DNA of 64,000 nt from an uncultured Sphingomonas sp. (GTDB taxonomy: Bacteria; Pseudomonadota; Alphaproteobacteria; Sphingomonadales; Sphingomonadaceae), in assembly GCF_913776855.1 (NCBI RefSeq), contig NZ_CAJYQD010000039.1, positions 1 to 64,000 of the forward strand, in the 5' to 3' direction. Below the pieces are notes generated by a model. The model saw only the letters and a program-made list of their open reading frames with translations. It searched no databases and was not told the origin of the DNA. This document shows, piece by piece, positions 11,468 through 22,564 of the stretch (positions are counted from its first letter, which is position 1; each line of letters begins with the position of its first letter). The position numbers and the translations under genes were made by a program.

Positions 11468-12180
11468 TACCTAGCTTCCTGCGACACGGGAGACGTGGGG
11501 GGAACGGTTCCACGATAGAGAACCTCGCCCAGGGCGCCTTCCAAAATAGGCTTACTCAATTTGACGTTCTGCCCGCTGGGCAAACATTGCCCAAGATGCG
11601 GTGCCAGTGCGGCAAAAGCTGCGTCCTGCTCCTTGCTCGCCGTCGGTTTCAGCACAACCGCTTTGGCCGCTTCCGCGTCATGCCGAATGACGCAGCTGGC
11701 AAAGGAGAGCAGTCCCACTTCCAGCGCAAGTCCGCCGGTCGCAGCGCCAGCTACCGCCGCGCGCTCGTCGAAAGCGACTGCCGGAACTGCCCAGGCGGCA
11801 CCGCGTCGCTCGGCCTGATCGCGCCGCCGATAGAGTTCCACGAACAGTGCGGCGCGCATCAGCAATGGCCTCATGCGCATCTGGCCGGACGAGAGACATT
11901 CGTCATCGGCAATTTTCATGAAACGTGAATCGCTCAGCTTTTCGGCCGGCTGCGCGGCAATCACCGACACCTCCGCAGACCGACGATCGACGGTGCACCG
12001 AGCGAATTCGGCCAGCGTCCTGCGCGCCTGCGCTTGTTCGGTAAGGCCCGACTCATTCGAGATACGCGCGCGACGGGGAACCGGAATTGACGATCCGGTC
12101 TCCATCTCGACCTGTCGCTGGCCCAACGCCGGCGTTGCGATCGAAGCAAGCAATATCGCCGTGATCAGCGGATGCTTCAT
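11467..12180 (-). CDS. Hypothetical secreted protein (237 aa) embedded between nuoF and nuoG
   Basis: Sec-type signal peptide [20 protein letters not shown]; overlaps nuoF stop and nuoG start by a few nt, so translationally coupled. Confidence 0.75.
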   Translation of the reverse strand: MKHPLITAILLASIATPALGQRQVEMETGSSIPVPRRARISNESGLTEQAQARRTLAEFARCTVDRRSAEVSVIAAQPAEKLSDSRFMKIADDECLSSGQMRMRPLLMRAALFVELYRRRDQAERRGAAWAVPAVAFDERAAVAGAATGGLALEVGLLSFASCVIRHDAEAAKAVVLKPTASKEQDAAFAALAPHLGQCLPSGQNVKLSKPILEGALGEVLYRGTVPPTSPVSQEAR

Positions 12181-13481
12181 TCCGCCGCTTCCTGCATCGG
12201 TTGGACGCCGCCGCCACGCTTTTCGTTGATCCGCCGCTCGAGTTCAGGGCGGAAGTTCTTGATGAGGCCTTGGATCGGCCACGCCGCCGCGTCGCCCAGC
12301 GCGCAGATGGTGTGACCTTCGACCTGCTTGGTCACCTGCTGCAGCGTGTCGATTTCCGACAGGTCGGCATCGCCGGTGCGCAGCCGCTCCATCACGCGCC
12401 ACATCCAGCCGGTGCCTTCGCGGCACGGTGTACACTGACCGCAGCTTTCATGCTTGTAGAAATAGGACAGGCGGCTGATCGCGCGGACGACGTCGGTCGA
12501 CTTGTCCATCACGATCACGGCGGCAGTGCCGAGGCCCGACCCGACGGCCTTGAGACCATCGAAGTCCATCGGCGCATCGATGATATGCTCGGCCTTCACC
12601 AGCGGCACCGACGATCCGCCGGGGATGACGCACAGCAGGTTGTCCCAGCCCCCGCGGATGCCGCCGCAATGCTTCTCGATCAGTTCCCGGAACGGGATAC
12701 TCATCGCTTCCTCGACCACGCAGGGACGGTTCACGTGCCCGCTGATCTGGAAGAGTTTGGTGCCCTTGTTGTTCTCATTGCCAAAGCTCGCGAACCATTC
12801 CGGGCTGCGGCGCAGGATCGTCGGCACGACCGCGATCGATTCGACGTTGTTGACCGTCGTCGGGCAGCCATAGAGACCGGCACCCGCCGGGAATGGCGGC
12901 TTCAGGCGCGGCTGGCCCTTCTTGCCCTCAAGGCTTTCCAGCATCGCGGTTTCTTCGCCGCAGATGTACGCGCCGGCACCCCGGTGCGCGAACACGTCGA
13001 AGTCATAGCCCGACCCGCAGGCGTTCTTGCCCAGCAGCCCCTTGGCATAGGCTTCGGCGATCGCCGCGAACAGCGTTTCGGCCTCGCGGATATATTCGCC
13101 ACGAATGTAGATATAGGCCGCCCGCGCGCGCATCGCGAAGCCGGCGACCAGCGCGCCTTCGATCAGCTTGTGCGGATCGTGGCGGATGATCTCGCGGTCC
13201 TTGCACGAACCGGGTTCGGATTCGTCGGCATTGATGACCAGGAAGTTCGGCCGGTCGGGCTTGGGCGCCTTCGGCATGAACGACCACTTGGTGCCGGTCG
13301 GGAACCCTGCCCCGCCGCGTCCGCGCAGGCCCGACGCCTTGATCCGATCGATGATCGTATCCGGCCCCAGCTGCAACAGCGCCTTGGTATTGTCCCAGTC
13401 GCCGCGCATCACGGCGGCGTCGAGGTTCCACGGCTGGAACCCGTAAACATTGGTGAAGATGCGATCCTTGTCGGCCAGCAT
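12177..13481 (-). CDS. nuoF: NADH-quinone oxidoreductase subunit F
   Basis: [43 protein letters not shown]. Confidence 0.97.
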   Translation of the reverse strand: MLADKDRIFTNVYGFQPWNLDAAVMRGDWDNTKALLQLGPDTIIDRIKASGLRGRGGAGFPTGTKWSFMPKAPKPDRPNFLVINADESEPGSCKDREIIRHDPHKLIEGALVAGFAMRARAAYIYIRGEYIREAETLFAAIAEAYAKGLLGKNACGSGYDFDVFAHRGAGAYICGEETAMLESLEGKKGQPRLKPPFPAGAGLYGCPTTVNNVESIAVVPTILRRSPEWFASFGNENNKGTKLFQISGHVNRPCVVEEAMSIPFRELIEKHCGGIRGGWDNLLCVIPGGSSVPLVKAEHIIDAPMDFDGLKAVGSGLGTAAVIVMDKSTDVVRAISRLSYFYKHESCGQCTPCREGTGWMWRVMERLRTGDADLSEIDTLQQVTKQVEGHTICALGDAAAWPIQGLIKNFRPELERRINEKRGGGVQPMQEAAE

Positions 13482-13483
13482 CC

Positions 13484-13669
13484 TTATCGTCCCTTCCCGA
13501 TCGCCTTTTCGGCGATGAAATAAACGGCAACCATCGCCGCGATCCCGATCAGCACGCCGACGAGCTTCAGCGCACCGATGAACACTTTCAGCGCGACGAT
13601 CATTACGACGATGCCGACGATGACCGCCAGCAACAGGCTGCCCAAGCCCCTCACGACGCGTTGCCCCAT
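13484..13669 (-). CDS. 61-aa membrane microprotein between nuoE and nuoF
   Basis: [61 protein letters not shown]; two hydrophobic segments; overlaps nuoE 3' end; 2 bp from nuoF start. Confidence 0.65.
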   Translation of the reverse strand: MGQRVVRGLGSLLLAVIVGIVVMIVALKVFIGALKLVGVLIGIAAMVAVYFIAEKAIGKGR

Positions 13670-14331
13670 TCCGGGCGGTAATCGTGATTTTCGGTCACCA
13701 TCGCCACGAGGTTCGTCGGTTCGCCGACCGGCTCGACCGTGTGCCGCCCCGGCTCCTGCGTGCCGGGCTTCGGCGTCTCGCCCTTGCCCAGCGCCTCGAG
13801 GATCGCGGTCATGCGATCATAGTCAAGATCTTCGTAATTATCGTCGTTGATCTGGACCATCGGAGCCGAGGCGCAATTGCCCATGCACTCGACCTCGGTC
13901 AGCGTGAACAGGCCGTCGGGCGTGGTCTTGCCCTTCATCAGCCCGCGATTCTTGCACGCGGCAAACACATCGTCCGACCCGCGCAACATGCACGGCGTCG
14001 TGCCGCACACCTGCACGTGATAGCGACCGACCGGCGCGAGGTTGAACATCGTGTAGAAGGTCGCGACCTCGTACACCCGCATATAGGCCATGCCCAATTC
14101 CCGCGCGATGAACTCGATCACCGGCACCGGCAACCAACCCTGGGTATGCGTTTCCGCGCCGACCTGACGCTGGGCCAGATCGAGGAACGGAATGGTGCAC
14201 GACTGCTGCCGGCCCTCGGGATAGCGCGCCACGATCTCGCGCGCCTTTTCGGCATTGGCCGGCGTCCAGGCGAAATTGCCCCAGCGCGCGCGGACCTCGG
14301 CTTCGTCGGGGATGTTGGGGGCGTCGGCCAT
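13651..14331 (-). CDS. nuoE: NADH-quinone oxidoreductase subunit E
   Basis: [39 protein letters not shown]. Confidence 0.95.
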   Translation of the reverse strand: MADAPNIPDEAEVRARWGNFAWTPANAEKAREIVARYPEGRQQSCTIPFLDLAQRQVGAETHTQGWLPVPVIEFIARELGMAYMRVYEVATFYTMFNLAPVGRYHVQVCGTTPCMLRGSDDVFAACKNRGLMKGKTTPDGLFTLTEVECMGNCASAPMVQINDDNYEDLDYDRMTAILEALGKGETPKPGTQEPGRHTVEPVGEPTNLVAMVTENHDYRPEWGNAS

Positions 14332-14663
14332 CAGCGAATGAACTCCACGCGGCTAACCTTGTCGCCGCTGAACGAATAGACGGTCATCACGTCGAACGGG
14401 GCAGCATGGGGCGAGCGGCGCACGCGCTCGTGCAACACGACGCGCTCGCCCACTTCGAACGATTGCAGCACTTCGGCATGGTTCTGCGGGAATTCGGCGA
14501 AGACCGCCGCCATGCCGCTCTCCACGCCCGCACGCCCGTCGCGCACCACGTCGCCGCGATACTGCGCTTCACAGCCATCGTCGGCGAAAAACGCGGCATA
14601 GCCGGCCGCATCACACGCGTTGTAGCGCTCCATCATCGCGGTCACGGTATCGAGACGGCTCAC
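14331..14663 (-). CDS. SnoaL/NTF2-like small protein between nuoD and nuoE
   Basis: GTG start at 14663 overlapping nuoD stop (GTGA): [37 protein letters not shown]...; SnoaL-like fold pattern. Confidence 0.7.
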   Translation of the reverse strand: MSRLDTVTAMMERYNACDAAGYAAFFADDGCEAQYRGDVVRDGRAGVESGMAAVFAEFPQNHAEVLQSFEVGERVVLHERVRRSPHAAPFDVMTVYSFSGDKVSRVEFIR

Positions 14664-15883
14664 CGGTCGCACTCCCCGAACACGATGTCCATCGCACCCA
14701 GAATGGCGGTGATGTCGGCGAGCATATGGCCCTTCGACATGAAGTCCATCGCCTGCAGGTGGCTGAACGCGGTCGGGCGGATCTTCACCCGGTACGGCTT
14801 GTTGCTGCCGTCCGACACCATGTAGATGCCGAATTCGCCCTTGGGGCTTTCGGTGGCGACATAGACCTCGCCCGCCGGAACGTGGAAGCCCTCGGTATAC
14901 AGCTTGAAGTGATGGATCAGCGCTTCCATCGACTGCTTCATCTCGCCACGCTTGGGCGGCACGACCTTGCGGTCCGACGACGCGATCGGCCCTTCGGGCA
15001 TCTGCGCCAGGCACTGCTTCATGATGCGGGCCGACTGCCACACTTCCTCGACGCGGACCATGAACCGGTCGTAGCAGTCGCCCCGGGTGCCGACCGGCAC
15101 GTCGAACTCGACCCGGTCATAGGCGTCGTAGGGCTGCGCCTTGCGGATGTCCCACGGGATGCCCGCGCCGCGGATCATCGGGCCGGAGAAGCCCCAGCGC
15201 ACCGCGTCCTCGCGGCTGACGATCGCGATATCGACGTTACGCTGCTTGAAGATGCGGTTTTCGGCGACCAGGCTGATCGCGTCGCCGAACAGGCGCGGCA
15301 GGCGCGTGTCGAGCCATTCCGCAATGTCGGTCAGCAGCTTGAGCGGCACGTCCTGATGCACGCCGCCGGGACGCAGATAGTTGTGGTGCATCCGCGCGCC
15401 CGACATGCGCTCGAAAAAGCCCATGCAGTCTTCGCGGATTTCGAACATCCACAGGTTCGGCGTCATCGCGCCGACGTCCATCACGTGCGAACCGAGGTTC
15501 AGCATGTGATTGCAGATGCGCGTCAGCTCCGCGAAGAACACGCGCAGATATTGCGCGCGCAGCGGCACTTCGATGTTGAGCAGCTTTTCGACCGCCAGCA
15601 CATAGCTGTGTTCCATACACAGCGGCGAGCAATAGTCGAGGCGGTCCATGTAAGGGAGCGCCTGCTGATAGGTCTTGTACTCGATCAGCTTTTCGGTGCC
15701 GCGATGGAGCAGGCCGACATGGGGGTCGATCCGCTCGATGATCTCGCCGTCCAGTTCGGTGACGAGCCGCAACACCCCGTGCGCCGCAGGGTGCTGCGGG
15801 CCGAAGTTGATCGTGTAGTTCTGGATTTCGACATCGCCCGGCGTCGGATTGGCGGTGTCGATCGGATGGTCGTAATCGGCCAT
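14660..15883 (-). CDS. nuoD: NADH-quinone oxidoreductase subunit D
   Basis: [54 protein letters not shown]. Confidence 0.97.
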   Translation of the reverse strand: MADYDHPIDTANPTPGDVEIQNYTINFGPQHPAAHGVLRLVTELDGEIIERIDPHVGLLHRGTEKLIEYKTYQQALPYMDRLDYCSPLCMEHSYVLAVEKLLNIEVPLRAQYLRVFFAELTRICNHMLNLGSHVMDVGAMTPNLWMFEIREDCMGFFERMSGARMHHNYLRPGGVHQDVPLKLLTDIAEWLDTRLPRLFGDAISLVAENRIFKQRNVDIAIVSREDAVRWGFSGPMIRGAGIPWDIRKAQPYDAYDRVEFDVPVGTRGDCYDRFMVRVEEVWQSARIMKQCLAQMPEGPIASSDRKVVPPKRGEMKQSMEALIHHFKLYTEGFHVPAGEVYVATESPKGEFGIYMVSDGSNKPYRVKIRPTAFSHLQAMDFMSKGHMLADITAILGAMDIVFGECDR

Positions 15884-16740
15884 TACTTGTCCTCCACCGG
15901 CGGCTTGCCCGCATCGGGCGACGGCACGTCGGGATCGACCGGCTTCGATTCAGTCTGGTTGCCCGGATGCGGCTTGCCCGCGCCGGTGTCCGCCGTGCTG
16001 TCGGTGGTCTTCGGCTTGTCGACCTGCGGTTCGGCGGCCTTTTCGTTCGCGTCCGCGCGCTTGACCTGATCGGCCGTGACCGGCGTCGGCGCGCCCGGCG
16101 CCGTTGCGACGGCAGGCTTGGGTTCGGCAGCCTTCTCGTCGCCCGGCAGCACGTATTCGGCGCCCTCCCACGGGCTCATGAAGTCGAACGTGCGGAAATC
16201 TTGCGCCAGCTTCACCGGCTCATAGACCACGCGCTTGGCTTCTTCCGAATAGCGCATCTCGACATAGCCGGTCAGCGGGAAGTCCTTGCGCAGCGGGTGG
16301 CCGCGGAAGCCGTAATCGGTCAGGATGCGGCGCAGGTCGGCATTGCCGGTGAACAGCACGCCGTACATGTCGTACACTTCGCGCTCGAGCCAGCCGGCGT
16401 TGTACCAGATGCCCGTCACCGACGGCACCGGCTGTTCCTCATCGGTCGTCACGCGCACGCGGATGCGATGGTTCCGGGTCATCGACAGCAGGTGATAGAC
16501 GACGTCGAACCGCTCGGGCCGCTCGGGGTAGTCGACGCCGGCGATCTCCGCCAGCATTTCATACTTCAGGTCCGGCGTGTCGCGCAGCGTCTCCATCGCG
16601 ATGACCAGCCGGTCACGATCGACGGTCAGCGAGACTTCGCCGACCTTGTCTTGCGCATGGAGCAGCATGTCGCCCAGCGCGGCGGTCGCCGCATCGATGA
16701 TGCCATCGTTGGTGGCGTGGCGGGGTGCGGGCGCCCTCAC
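15883..16740 (-). CDS. nuoC: NADH-quinone oxidoreductase subunit C with long low-complexity C-terminal tail
   Basis: [48 protein letters not shown] start at 16740 overlapping nuoB stop. Confidence 0.95.
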   Translation of the reverse strand: MRAPAPRHATNDGIIDAATAALGDMLLHAQDKVGEVSLTVDRDRLVIAMETLRDTPDLKYEMLAEIAGVDYPERPERFDVVYHLLSMTRNHRIRVRVTTDEEQPVPSVTGIWYNAGWLEREVYDMYGVLFTGNADLRRILTDYGFRGHPLRKDFPLTGYVEMRYSEEAKRVVYEPVKLAQDFRTFDFMSPWEGAEYVLPGDEKAAEPKPAVATAPGAPTPVTADQVKRADANEKAAEPQVDKPKTTDSTADTGAGKPHPGNQTESKPVDPDVPSPDAGKPPVEDK

Positions 16741-17306
16741 CGTTCGATGCTCCCCGAACGACGGATCTTTCGCTGCAGCTGCATCACGCCGTAGAGCAGC
16801 GCCTCGGCGGTCGGCGGGCAACCGGGGACATAGATGTCGACCGGCACCACGCGGTCGCAGCCGCGCACGACGCTGTAACTATAATGATAATAGCCGCCGC
16901 CATTGGCGCAGCTGCCCATCGAGATGACGTATTTCGGTTCCGACATCTGATCGTACACGCGACGCAGCGCCGGGGCCATCTTGTTGCACAGCGTACCGGC
17001 GACGATCATCACGTCCGACTGGCGCGGGGAAGCACGCGGGGCGGCACCGAACCGCTCCATGTCGTAGCGCGGCATGTTCACGTGGATCATCTCCACCGCG
17101 CAGCAGGCGAGGCCGAAGGTCATCCACCACGGCGAACCGGTCCGCGCCCACTGGAACAGGTCCTCGGTCGAGGTGACCAGAAAACCCTTGTCGGTCAGTT
17201 CGCCGTTCAGGTCGTTGAAGAAACCCTGATCGGGCGCCTGCACCGGCACGCCGGCGGCGTTACCCGCGCCGAAACCGTGCGGCGGCGTGGTCAGTTCTAC
17301 TCCCAT
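16737..17306 (-). CDS. nuoB: NADH-quinone oxidoreductase subunit B
   Basis: [63 protein letters not shown]. Confidence 0.97.
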   Translation of the reverse strand: MGVELTTPPHGFGAGNAAGVPVQAPDQGFFNDLNGELTDKGFLVTSTEDLFQWARTGSPWWMTFGLACCAVEMIHVNMPRYDMERFGAAPRASPRQSDVMIVAGTLCNKMAPALRRVYDQMSEPKYVISMGSCANGGGYYHYSYSVVRGCDRVVPVDIYVPGCPPTAEALLYGVMQLQRKIRRSGSIER

Positions 17307-17671
17307 TCGAGAGCTCCCATCTTCCAAGCATATACGAGGCCGAGCGCCAATTCGCCGATGAACACCATCATCGAGATCCACGCGGTCCAGCCGAGGTCGA
17401 ACACCGTGACTGCCCAGGGATATAGGAACGCGGCTTCGAGATCGAAGAGGATGAACAGGATGGCGACCAGATAGAAACGGACGTCATACTGGCTGCGCGA
17501 GTCCTCGAACGCGGGGAAGCCGCATTCATACTCGGTCAGCTTTTCCGGCGTGGGCTTGTGCGCGCCGGTAAAACGCGATGCCACCATGGGCAACACGACG
17601 AAGGCCGTCGACAGCACCAGGGCAACGCCCAGGAACATCAGGATCGGCAGATATTGCGACAGGTCGACCAA
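17297..17671 (-). CDS. nuoA: NADH-quinone oxidoreductase subunit A
   Basis: [46 protein letters not shown] start assumed at 17671. Confidence 0.93.
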   Translation of the reverse strand: MVDLSQYLPILMFLGVALVLSTAFVVLPMVASRFTGAHKPTPEKLTEYECGFPAFEDSRSQYDVRFYLVAILFILFDLEAAFLYPWAVTVFDLGWTAWISMMVFIGELALGLVYAWKMGALEWE

Positions 17672-17844
17672 GGTGGGGTCTCTCGCGGTTGCGGTATGAA
17701 TGGAGCCGGCTTTAGGACGATGGCGTCGGGCCATCAAGGGCGGAACAGGGTGAGAATCACTCGCAATTCATCACCTCGTGGTCCTATACCGCCGTGCTAT
17801 CGGAAGTCCGCCTGGATGGCGGCCGAAAAACAGGGGGAAACCGA

Positions 17845-18312
17845 GTGAACGCATGGGGAAGACTTGCCATTGCGCTGGCAGCGATGGCCGCCGGCGTACC
17901 GGCCGCAGCACAGACGGTTCAGGGCACCAAGCCCGATACGATCATGACCGCGCTACGCGACGCGGGGTATCGCGCCGTGCTGTCGAAGGACAATGTCGGC
18001 GATCCGGTCATCAAGAGCGGGGCGGCCGGCGTGGATTTCTCCGTGCTGTTCTACAACTGCACCGATCATAAGGACTGCAAGACGGTCCAATTCTATGCCG
18101 GGTTCGTCAAGAAGGGGCTGAGCCTCGACACGATGAACAAGTGGAACGCCGAACATCGGTTCGGCCGCGCCTATCTCGACGACGAGAAGGACCCGCGGAT
18201 CGAGATGGACCTCGATCTCGACAAGGGCGGGATGTCGAGCGCGCTGTTCCAGGCGAATATCGCCACATGGGAATCACTGCTGGGCGATTTCCAGAAGGCG
18301 ATCGATTTCTGA
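17845..18312 (+). CDS. YbjN-domain secreted protein
   Basis: Signal peptide; DTIMTALRDAGYRAVL, VLFYNCTDHKDCKTVQFYAGF, FNLWNAEHRFGRAYLD-like YbjN pattern; GTG start with upstream GGGGGA. Confidence 0.75.
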   Translation: MNAWGRLAIALAAMAAGVPAAAQTVQGTKPDTIMTALRDAGYRAVLSKDNVGDPVIKSGAAGVDFSVLFYNCTDHKDCKTVQFYAGFVKKGLSLDTMNKWNAEHRFGRAYLDDEKDPRIEMDLDLDKGGMSSALFQANIATWESLLGDFQKAIDF

Positions 18313-18320
18313 TGGCAAGG

Positions 18321-18347
18321 CGGGTGGCGGCGTTGCGCCGCCACCCG
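18321..18347. terminator. Bidirectional hairpin between convergent ybjN-like gene and suhB
   Basis: Perfect 12-bp arms CGGGTGGCGGCG / CGCCGCCACCCG with 3-nt loop. Confidence 0.55.
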
Positions 18348-18353
18348 ACCGGA

Positions 18354-19169
18354 TCAGCGCAGCGCGCCGGCGACCAGCTTGTGCAGGCGGGTCTGAATCT
18401 GTTCGTTGCTGGCCAGCACCTCACCCTTTTCATAGGCACGGTCGGCGCCGCGATAGTCGGTGACGAAGCCGCCGGCTTCCTTCACCAGCAACATGCCCGC
18501 CGCGATGTCCCACTTCTTCAGGCCCGATTCCCAGAAGCCGTCGAAGCGCCCCGCCGCGACATAGGCGAGGTCGAGCGCCGCCGAACCGAAGCGGCGGATG
18601 CCGGCGACTTCGGGCGCGACCGCGCCGAAGATGCGGGTCCATTCGGCGAAATTGCCATGGCCAAGGAACGGGATGCCGGTCGCGATCAGTGCTTCCGACA
18701 GGTCGCGACGCGACGACACGCGCAGCCGCTGTCCCTGCAACCACGCGCCCCGGCCCTTTTCGGCCCAGAAGCCTTCGTCGGTGATCGGATTATAGACCAT
18801 CGCCGTCGTGATTTCGGGACGGCCGCCAACACCGTTCGGCTCCTCGACCGCGACCGAGATCGCGAAATGCGGAATGCCGTGCAGGAAGTTGGTGGTGCCA
18901 TCCAGCGGATCGACGATCCAGCGCGGCTTGGTCGGATCGCCGGCGATCTCGCCGCCTTCCTCCAGCAACATGCCCCAGTCGGGACGCGCCTTGCGCAGTT
19001 CCTCAACCAGCGTTTCCTCGGCGCGCTTGTCGGCCATCGACACGAAGTCCGCCGGCCCCTTGCGGCTGACCTGGAGATGCTGGACCTCGCCGAAGTCGCG
19101 GCGCAGGCGCGGGCCGGTCTTGCGCACGGCGCGTTCGAGGACGGTGATGAGGCCGGACTGGGCGGACAT
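18354..19169 (-). CDS. suhB: Inositol monophosphatase family protein
   Basis: WIVDPLDGTTNFLHGIPHFAISVAVE, WDIAAGMLLVKEAGG. Confidence 0.92.
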   Translation of the reverse strand: MSAQSGLITVLERAVRKTGPRLRRDFGEVQHLQVSRKGPADFVSMADKRAEETLVEELRKARPDWGMLLEEGGEIAGDPTKPRWIVDPLDGTTNFLHGIPHFAISVAVEEPNGVGGRPEITTAMVYNPITDEGFWAEKGRGAWLQGQRLRVSSRRDLSEALIATGIPFLGHGNFAEWTRIFGAVAPEVAGIRRFGSAALDLAYVAAGRFDGFWESGLKKWDIAAGMLLVKEAGGFVTDYRGADRAYEKGEVLASNEQIQTRLHKLVAGALR

Positions 19170-19266
19170 TGTTCTGATTCCTGTTGGTTCTTTTACTTGG
19201 CAGCGCAGCGGGCAAAGCCCGCGTCGTCGGTCGCTACTACGCGCGCCGGCCGGGCTTGCAGCTCGG

Positions 19267-19288
19267 CGGAATAGCTTCCGCTATTCCG
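19267..19288. repeat. Short palindromic element
   Basis: CGGAATAG-cttccg-CTATTCCG perfect 8-bp inverted repeat downstream of efp. Confidence 0.5.
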
Positions 19289-19303
19289 TCCGGCCGCTGC
19301 GCC

Positions 19304-19867
19304 TCAATCCGCCCGCCTTACATACGTCTGCTCATACACGTCCACAACGATGCGCGTGCCCGCAGCGATATGCGGCGGGACCATCACGCGGACACCGTTG
19401 TCGAGGACGGCGGGCTTGTAGGACGACGATGCCGTCTGCCCCTTCACCACCGCGTCGGCCTCGACGATCGTCGCTTCGATCGTGTCGGGCAGCTGGACGC
19501 TGATCGCTTCCTCATCATACATTTCCATGACGACGTCCATGCCGTCCTGCAGGAACGCGGCGGCGTCGCCCAGCAGGTCGCGGGCCAGCGTCACCTGGTC
19601 ATAGGTGATCTTGTCCATGAACACGAGCGTGTCGCCTTCGGGATACAGGAACTGGAAGTCCTTGGTATCGAGGCGGATGCGCTCGACCGTCTCGGCCGAA
19701 CGGAAACGGACATTGGTCTTGCGGCCGTCGCGCAAATTCTTCATTTCGACCTGCATATAGGCGCCGCCCTTGCCCGGCTGCGTATGCTGGATCTTCACCG
19801 CGCGCCAGATGCCGCCTTCATATTCGATGATGTTGCCGGGGCGAATGTCGACGCCGCTGATCTTCAT
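19304..19867 (-). CDS. efp: Elongation factor P
   Basis: [50 protein letters not shown]. Confidence 0.96.
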   Translation of the reverse strand: MKISGVDIRPGNIIEYEGGIWRAVKIQHTQPGKGGAYMQVEMKNLRDGRKTNVRFRSAETVERIRLDTKDFQFLYPEGDTLVFMDKITYDQVTLARDLLGDAAAFLQDGMDVVMEMYDEEAISVQLPDTIEATIVEADAVVKGQTASSSYKPAVLDNGVRVMVPPHIAAGTRIVVDVYEQTYVRRAD

Positions 19868-19905
19868 GACGAACCATACCTGTTGGAAAGAGCGAAGCTG
19901 CGCCC

Positions 19906-20499
19906 TTACCGCTCCGCCCGTCCGCGGGCAAGCAGCGGATAGGGGTTGATCGCGCGGCCCCTGTACCACGGTTCACCCGGCTCCAGCCGCTCGATCCCGA
20001 AGTGCAGGTGGAAATTGCCCGCCCCGGCATTGCCGGTGTCGCCGACCGCACCGATCGGATCGCCGGCCCGCACCGCCGCCCCTTCGCGCAGGGTCGGGGC
20101 ATAGGCGGCGAGGTGCGCGTAATAATAGGACAGCCGCCGGTCGGGTGAGCGGACATAAGCCGTCACCCCCCCGCCGCCATTGCTGTAGAACAGCTTTTCG
20201 ACCGTGCCGGATGCGGCGGCGACGACGGGCGCACCCGCCGGGGCCATGATGTCGACCCCGGTATGATGCCGCTCGCCCCCGGCCCGCACCTCGCCATAGC
20301 TGTCGCGGATGGTCGACCACCCGACGCCGCGTACCGGCAGCACGAGTTGGCCGGAGGGCGGTCGCTCGGCCAATCGGGTCGGGGCATCGGCAAAGGCGCG
20401 CATCGGCGGTGCGGACGATCCGCCGAAATCGACCAGCAACGCCACCAACCCGCCCACCAGCACGAAGACCGCGAGAAACGCCCAGCCGATGCGGTTCAC
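19906..20499 (-). CDS. M23 family metallopeptidase
   Basis: [30 protein letters not shown]. Confidence 0.9.
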   Translation of the reverse strand: MNRIGWAFLAVFVLVGGLVALLVDFGGSSAPPMRAFADAPTRLAERPPSGQLVLPVRGVGWSTIRDSYGEVRAGGERHHTGVDIMAPAGAPVVAAASGTVEKLFYSNGGGGVTAYVRSPDRRLSYYYAHLAAYAPTLREGAAVRAGDPIGAVGDTGNAGAGNFHLHFGIERLEPGEPWYRGRAINPYPLLARGRAER

Positions 20500-20512
20500 C
20501 CCCTGGCCTCCC

Positions 20513-21505
20513 TTATGGCTGGAAGATCGCCGGGGTGCCGGGCTTGACCATCAACGACAAGCGGGCGGCGTCCCAGTTGGTCAGGCGGATGCAGCCGTTG
20601 CTCTCCGTCTTGCCGATATTCTCCGGTTCGGGCGTGCCGTGGATGCCGTAATGCTCCTTCGACAGGTCGATCCAGACCACACCGACGGGATTGTTCGGGC
20701 CGGGTGGCACGATCTCCTTGCTGTCCGACTTGTCGGCATGACGCAGGATAGCAGGGTTGTACTGCCAGTCGGGATTGGCGGCGACGCCCTGAATCTTCCA
20801 CTCGCCGATCGGCAGCGGGTCGTGCGACGATCCCATGGTCGCGGGGAACTGGGCGAGGATCTTGTCACCCTTGTACGCGCGCAACCAGCCTTCCGACTTG
20901 TCGACCACCACGCGGTCGGCCTGCGGCTGGTTCGCATCGACGTTGAGGTTGGCGAGCGTCTGGCGATAGTCGCCCGACCAGCTGTCGGCATAGCTGCGCG
21001 ACGAGGGCAGGACGTTGGGGAAAACCACGCGCGTGCCGGGGCGCAGCATCGTCTCGCGGCTATTGAGCGCGACCAGCGTGGCGGGGGTCGTATGGAACAT
21101 CTCCGCCAGCTTTTCCAGCGGCGAGCGATAGCCGATCGTCGTCAGCTTCGCCTGTTCGGCATAGTCCTTGGGGATCGGGTTGGTGTACGGCCCGGCCAGC
21201 GCGCGTTCGGACAGGGTCAGCGTGACCGTCGCGGGACGCATGTTCGGGTTCAGCGCGCGGGTGGTGGCAGCATCCAGTTTCCCGGTCGCCGGCAGTCCCT
21301 GCGCCGTCTGGAACCCGCGCAAGGCGCGCTTGAACAGCGCGCTGTCCTTGCCGTCGATCACCCCGGTCGTGAAGCCGTGGCGGTCGAGCAGCACCTGCGC
21401 GTGCAGGATCGTCTGGTCGATCGCCGGGGCCTGCGGTGTCGGGGCGGGCGCCTGCGCCACCGCGACACCGCTCGCCAGAATTGCTGCCAAGGCCAACCGC
21501 TTCAT
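20513..21505 (-). CDS. L,D-transpeptidase (YkuD) with peptidoglycan-binding N-terminus
   Basis: YGIHGTPEPENIGKTESNGCIRLTNWDAARL catalytic motif. Confidence 0.92.
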   Translation of the reverse strand: MKRLALAAILASGVAVAQAPAPTPQAPAIDQTILHAQVLLDRHGFTTGVIDGKDSALFKRALRGFQTAQGLPATGKLDAATTRALNPNMRPATVTLTLSERALAGPYTNPIPKDYAEQAKLTTIGYRSPLEKLAEMFHTTPATLVALNSRETMLRPGTRVVFPNVLPSSRSYADSWSGDYRQTLANLNVDANQPQADRVVVDKSEGWLRAYKGDKILAQFPATMGSSHDPLPIGEWKIQGVAANPDWQYNPAILRHADKSDSKEIVPPGPNNPVGVVWIDLSKEHYGIHGTPEPENIGKTESNGCIRLTNWDAARLSLMVKPGTPAIFQP

Positions 21506-21561
21506 ACACCATCCCCAACATCGTTGAGGATGGATAACGACCGGACGCGGCGGCGGTTTCC

Positions 21562-22248
21562 CTATTTACCCAGCACGTCCGCAAAGGCGCGGATCGCCGC
21601 CGCTTCCTCACCATTCCATACCGCGCCCGACACGGCGAGGAAGTCGGCACCGGCCGCGACGAGCGGAGCGGCATTTTCCGGCGTGATCCCGCCGATCGCG
21701 ACACAGGGCAGTTCGAATACCGTCGACCACCACGACAGCAGCACTGGGTCGGCGACGTGGGACACCGGCTTGGTGGTCGTCGGATAAAAGGCGCCGAAGG
21801 CGACGTAATCGGCCCCCGCCTCACCCGCTTCCATCGCGAGGTGGCGGCTGTCGTGGACCGTCACGCCGATCTGGACATTCGGCCCCAGCACGTCGCGGGC
21901 CTCGCGCGGATCGCCATCATCCTGACCCAGATGCACGCCATCGGCGCCGAGCCGCTTGGTCAGGCTGATGCTGTCGTTGACGATGAAGGCGACGTCGTGG
22001 TCGGCGCAAATCTTCTGAAGCGGTTCGGCCAGCCGCGCGGCGGCGTGCTGATCGATGTCCTTCACCCGGAACTGGAACGCGGCGACCGGCCCGGCATCGA
22101 GCGCGCGGACAAGGCGGTCAGGAAAGGTGCCGGTCACGTCGAGCGGCGAGACGAGGTAGAGCTGGCACGGCGGCCGGCGCATGTCGCGGACGAACTGCGC
22201 CGCGAAATCGGGGGACAACGGGCCGAGCGGGTCTTCATTCAGGGTCAT
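21562..22248 (-). CDS. thiE: Thiamine phosphate synthase
   Basis: GADGVHLGQDDGDPREARDVLG, IGVTVHDSRHLAMEAGEAGADYVAFGAFYPTTTK. Confidence 0.92.
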   Translation of the reverse strand: MTLNEDPLGPLSPDFAAQFVRDMRRPPCQLYLVSPLDVTGTFPDRLVRALDAGPVAAFQFRVKDIDQHAAARLAEPLQKICADHDVAFIVNDSISLTKRLGADGVHLGQDDGDPREARDVLGPNVQIGVTVHDSRHLAMEAGEAGADYVAFGAFYPTTTKPVSHVADPVLLSWWSTVFELPCVAIGGITPENAAPLVAAGADFLAVSGAVWNGEEAAAIRAFADVLGK

Positions 22249-22453
22249 GAACCTTCCCTGCCCCAGTGTGGCGGCGGGTGGAAGGGTTTCGCGGGTCCAA
22301 AGTTCACTAAGTTCACACTCACCGCGTTTTCGCGCGTGCTGTTGCGAGTGAGTTGCATCTCGATCCCGCACCCCCGTTTGCGTTATCCCCCACGCAGGCG
22401 GGGATTTATATGCGCAACTATAGCAAATCCGTCGCCGACGTCAGTGGCAATGG

Positions 22454-22473
22454 ATTCCCGCCTTCGCGGGAAT
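22454..22473. repeat. Neisserial dRS3-like palindrome ATTCCCGC-CTTC-GCGGGAAT
   Basis: Perfect 8-bp arms; matches the ATTCCC-N8-GGGAAT pattern. Confidence 0.65.
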
Positions 22474-22501
22474 GACGATCGGGCAGAGCGACAATATCAA
22501 A

Positions 22502-22531
22502 GGGCACCGGGCGCGCGAACGCCCGGTGCCC
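22502..22531 (-). terminator. Hairpin terminator downstream of class I aldolase
   Basis: Perfect 12-bp arms GGGCACCGGGCG / CGCCCGGTGCCC, 6-nt loop, short T-rich tract. Confidence 0.65.
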
Positions 22532-22564
22532 GTTTTGCCACGGCCCGAAGGCTGTAGGAAAGCG

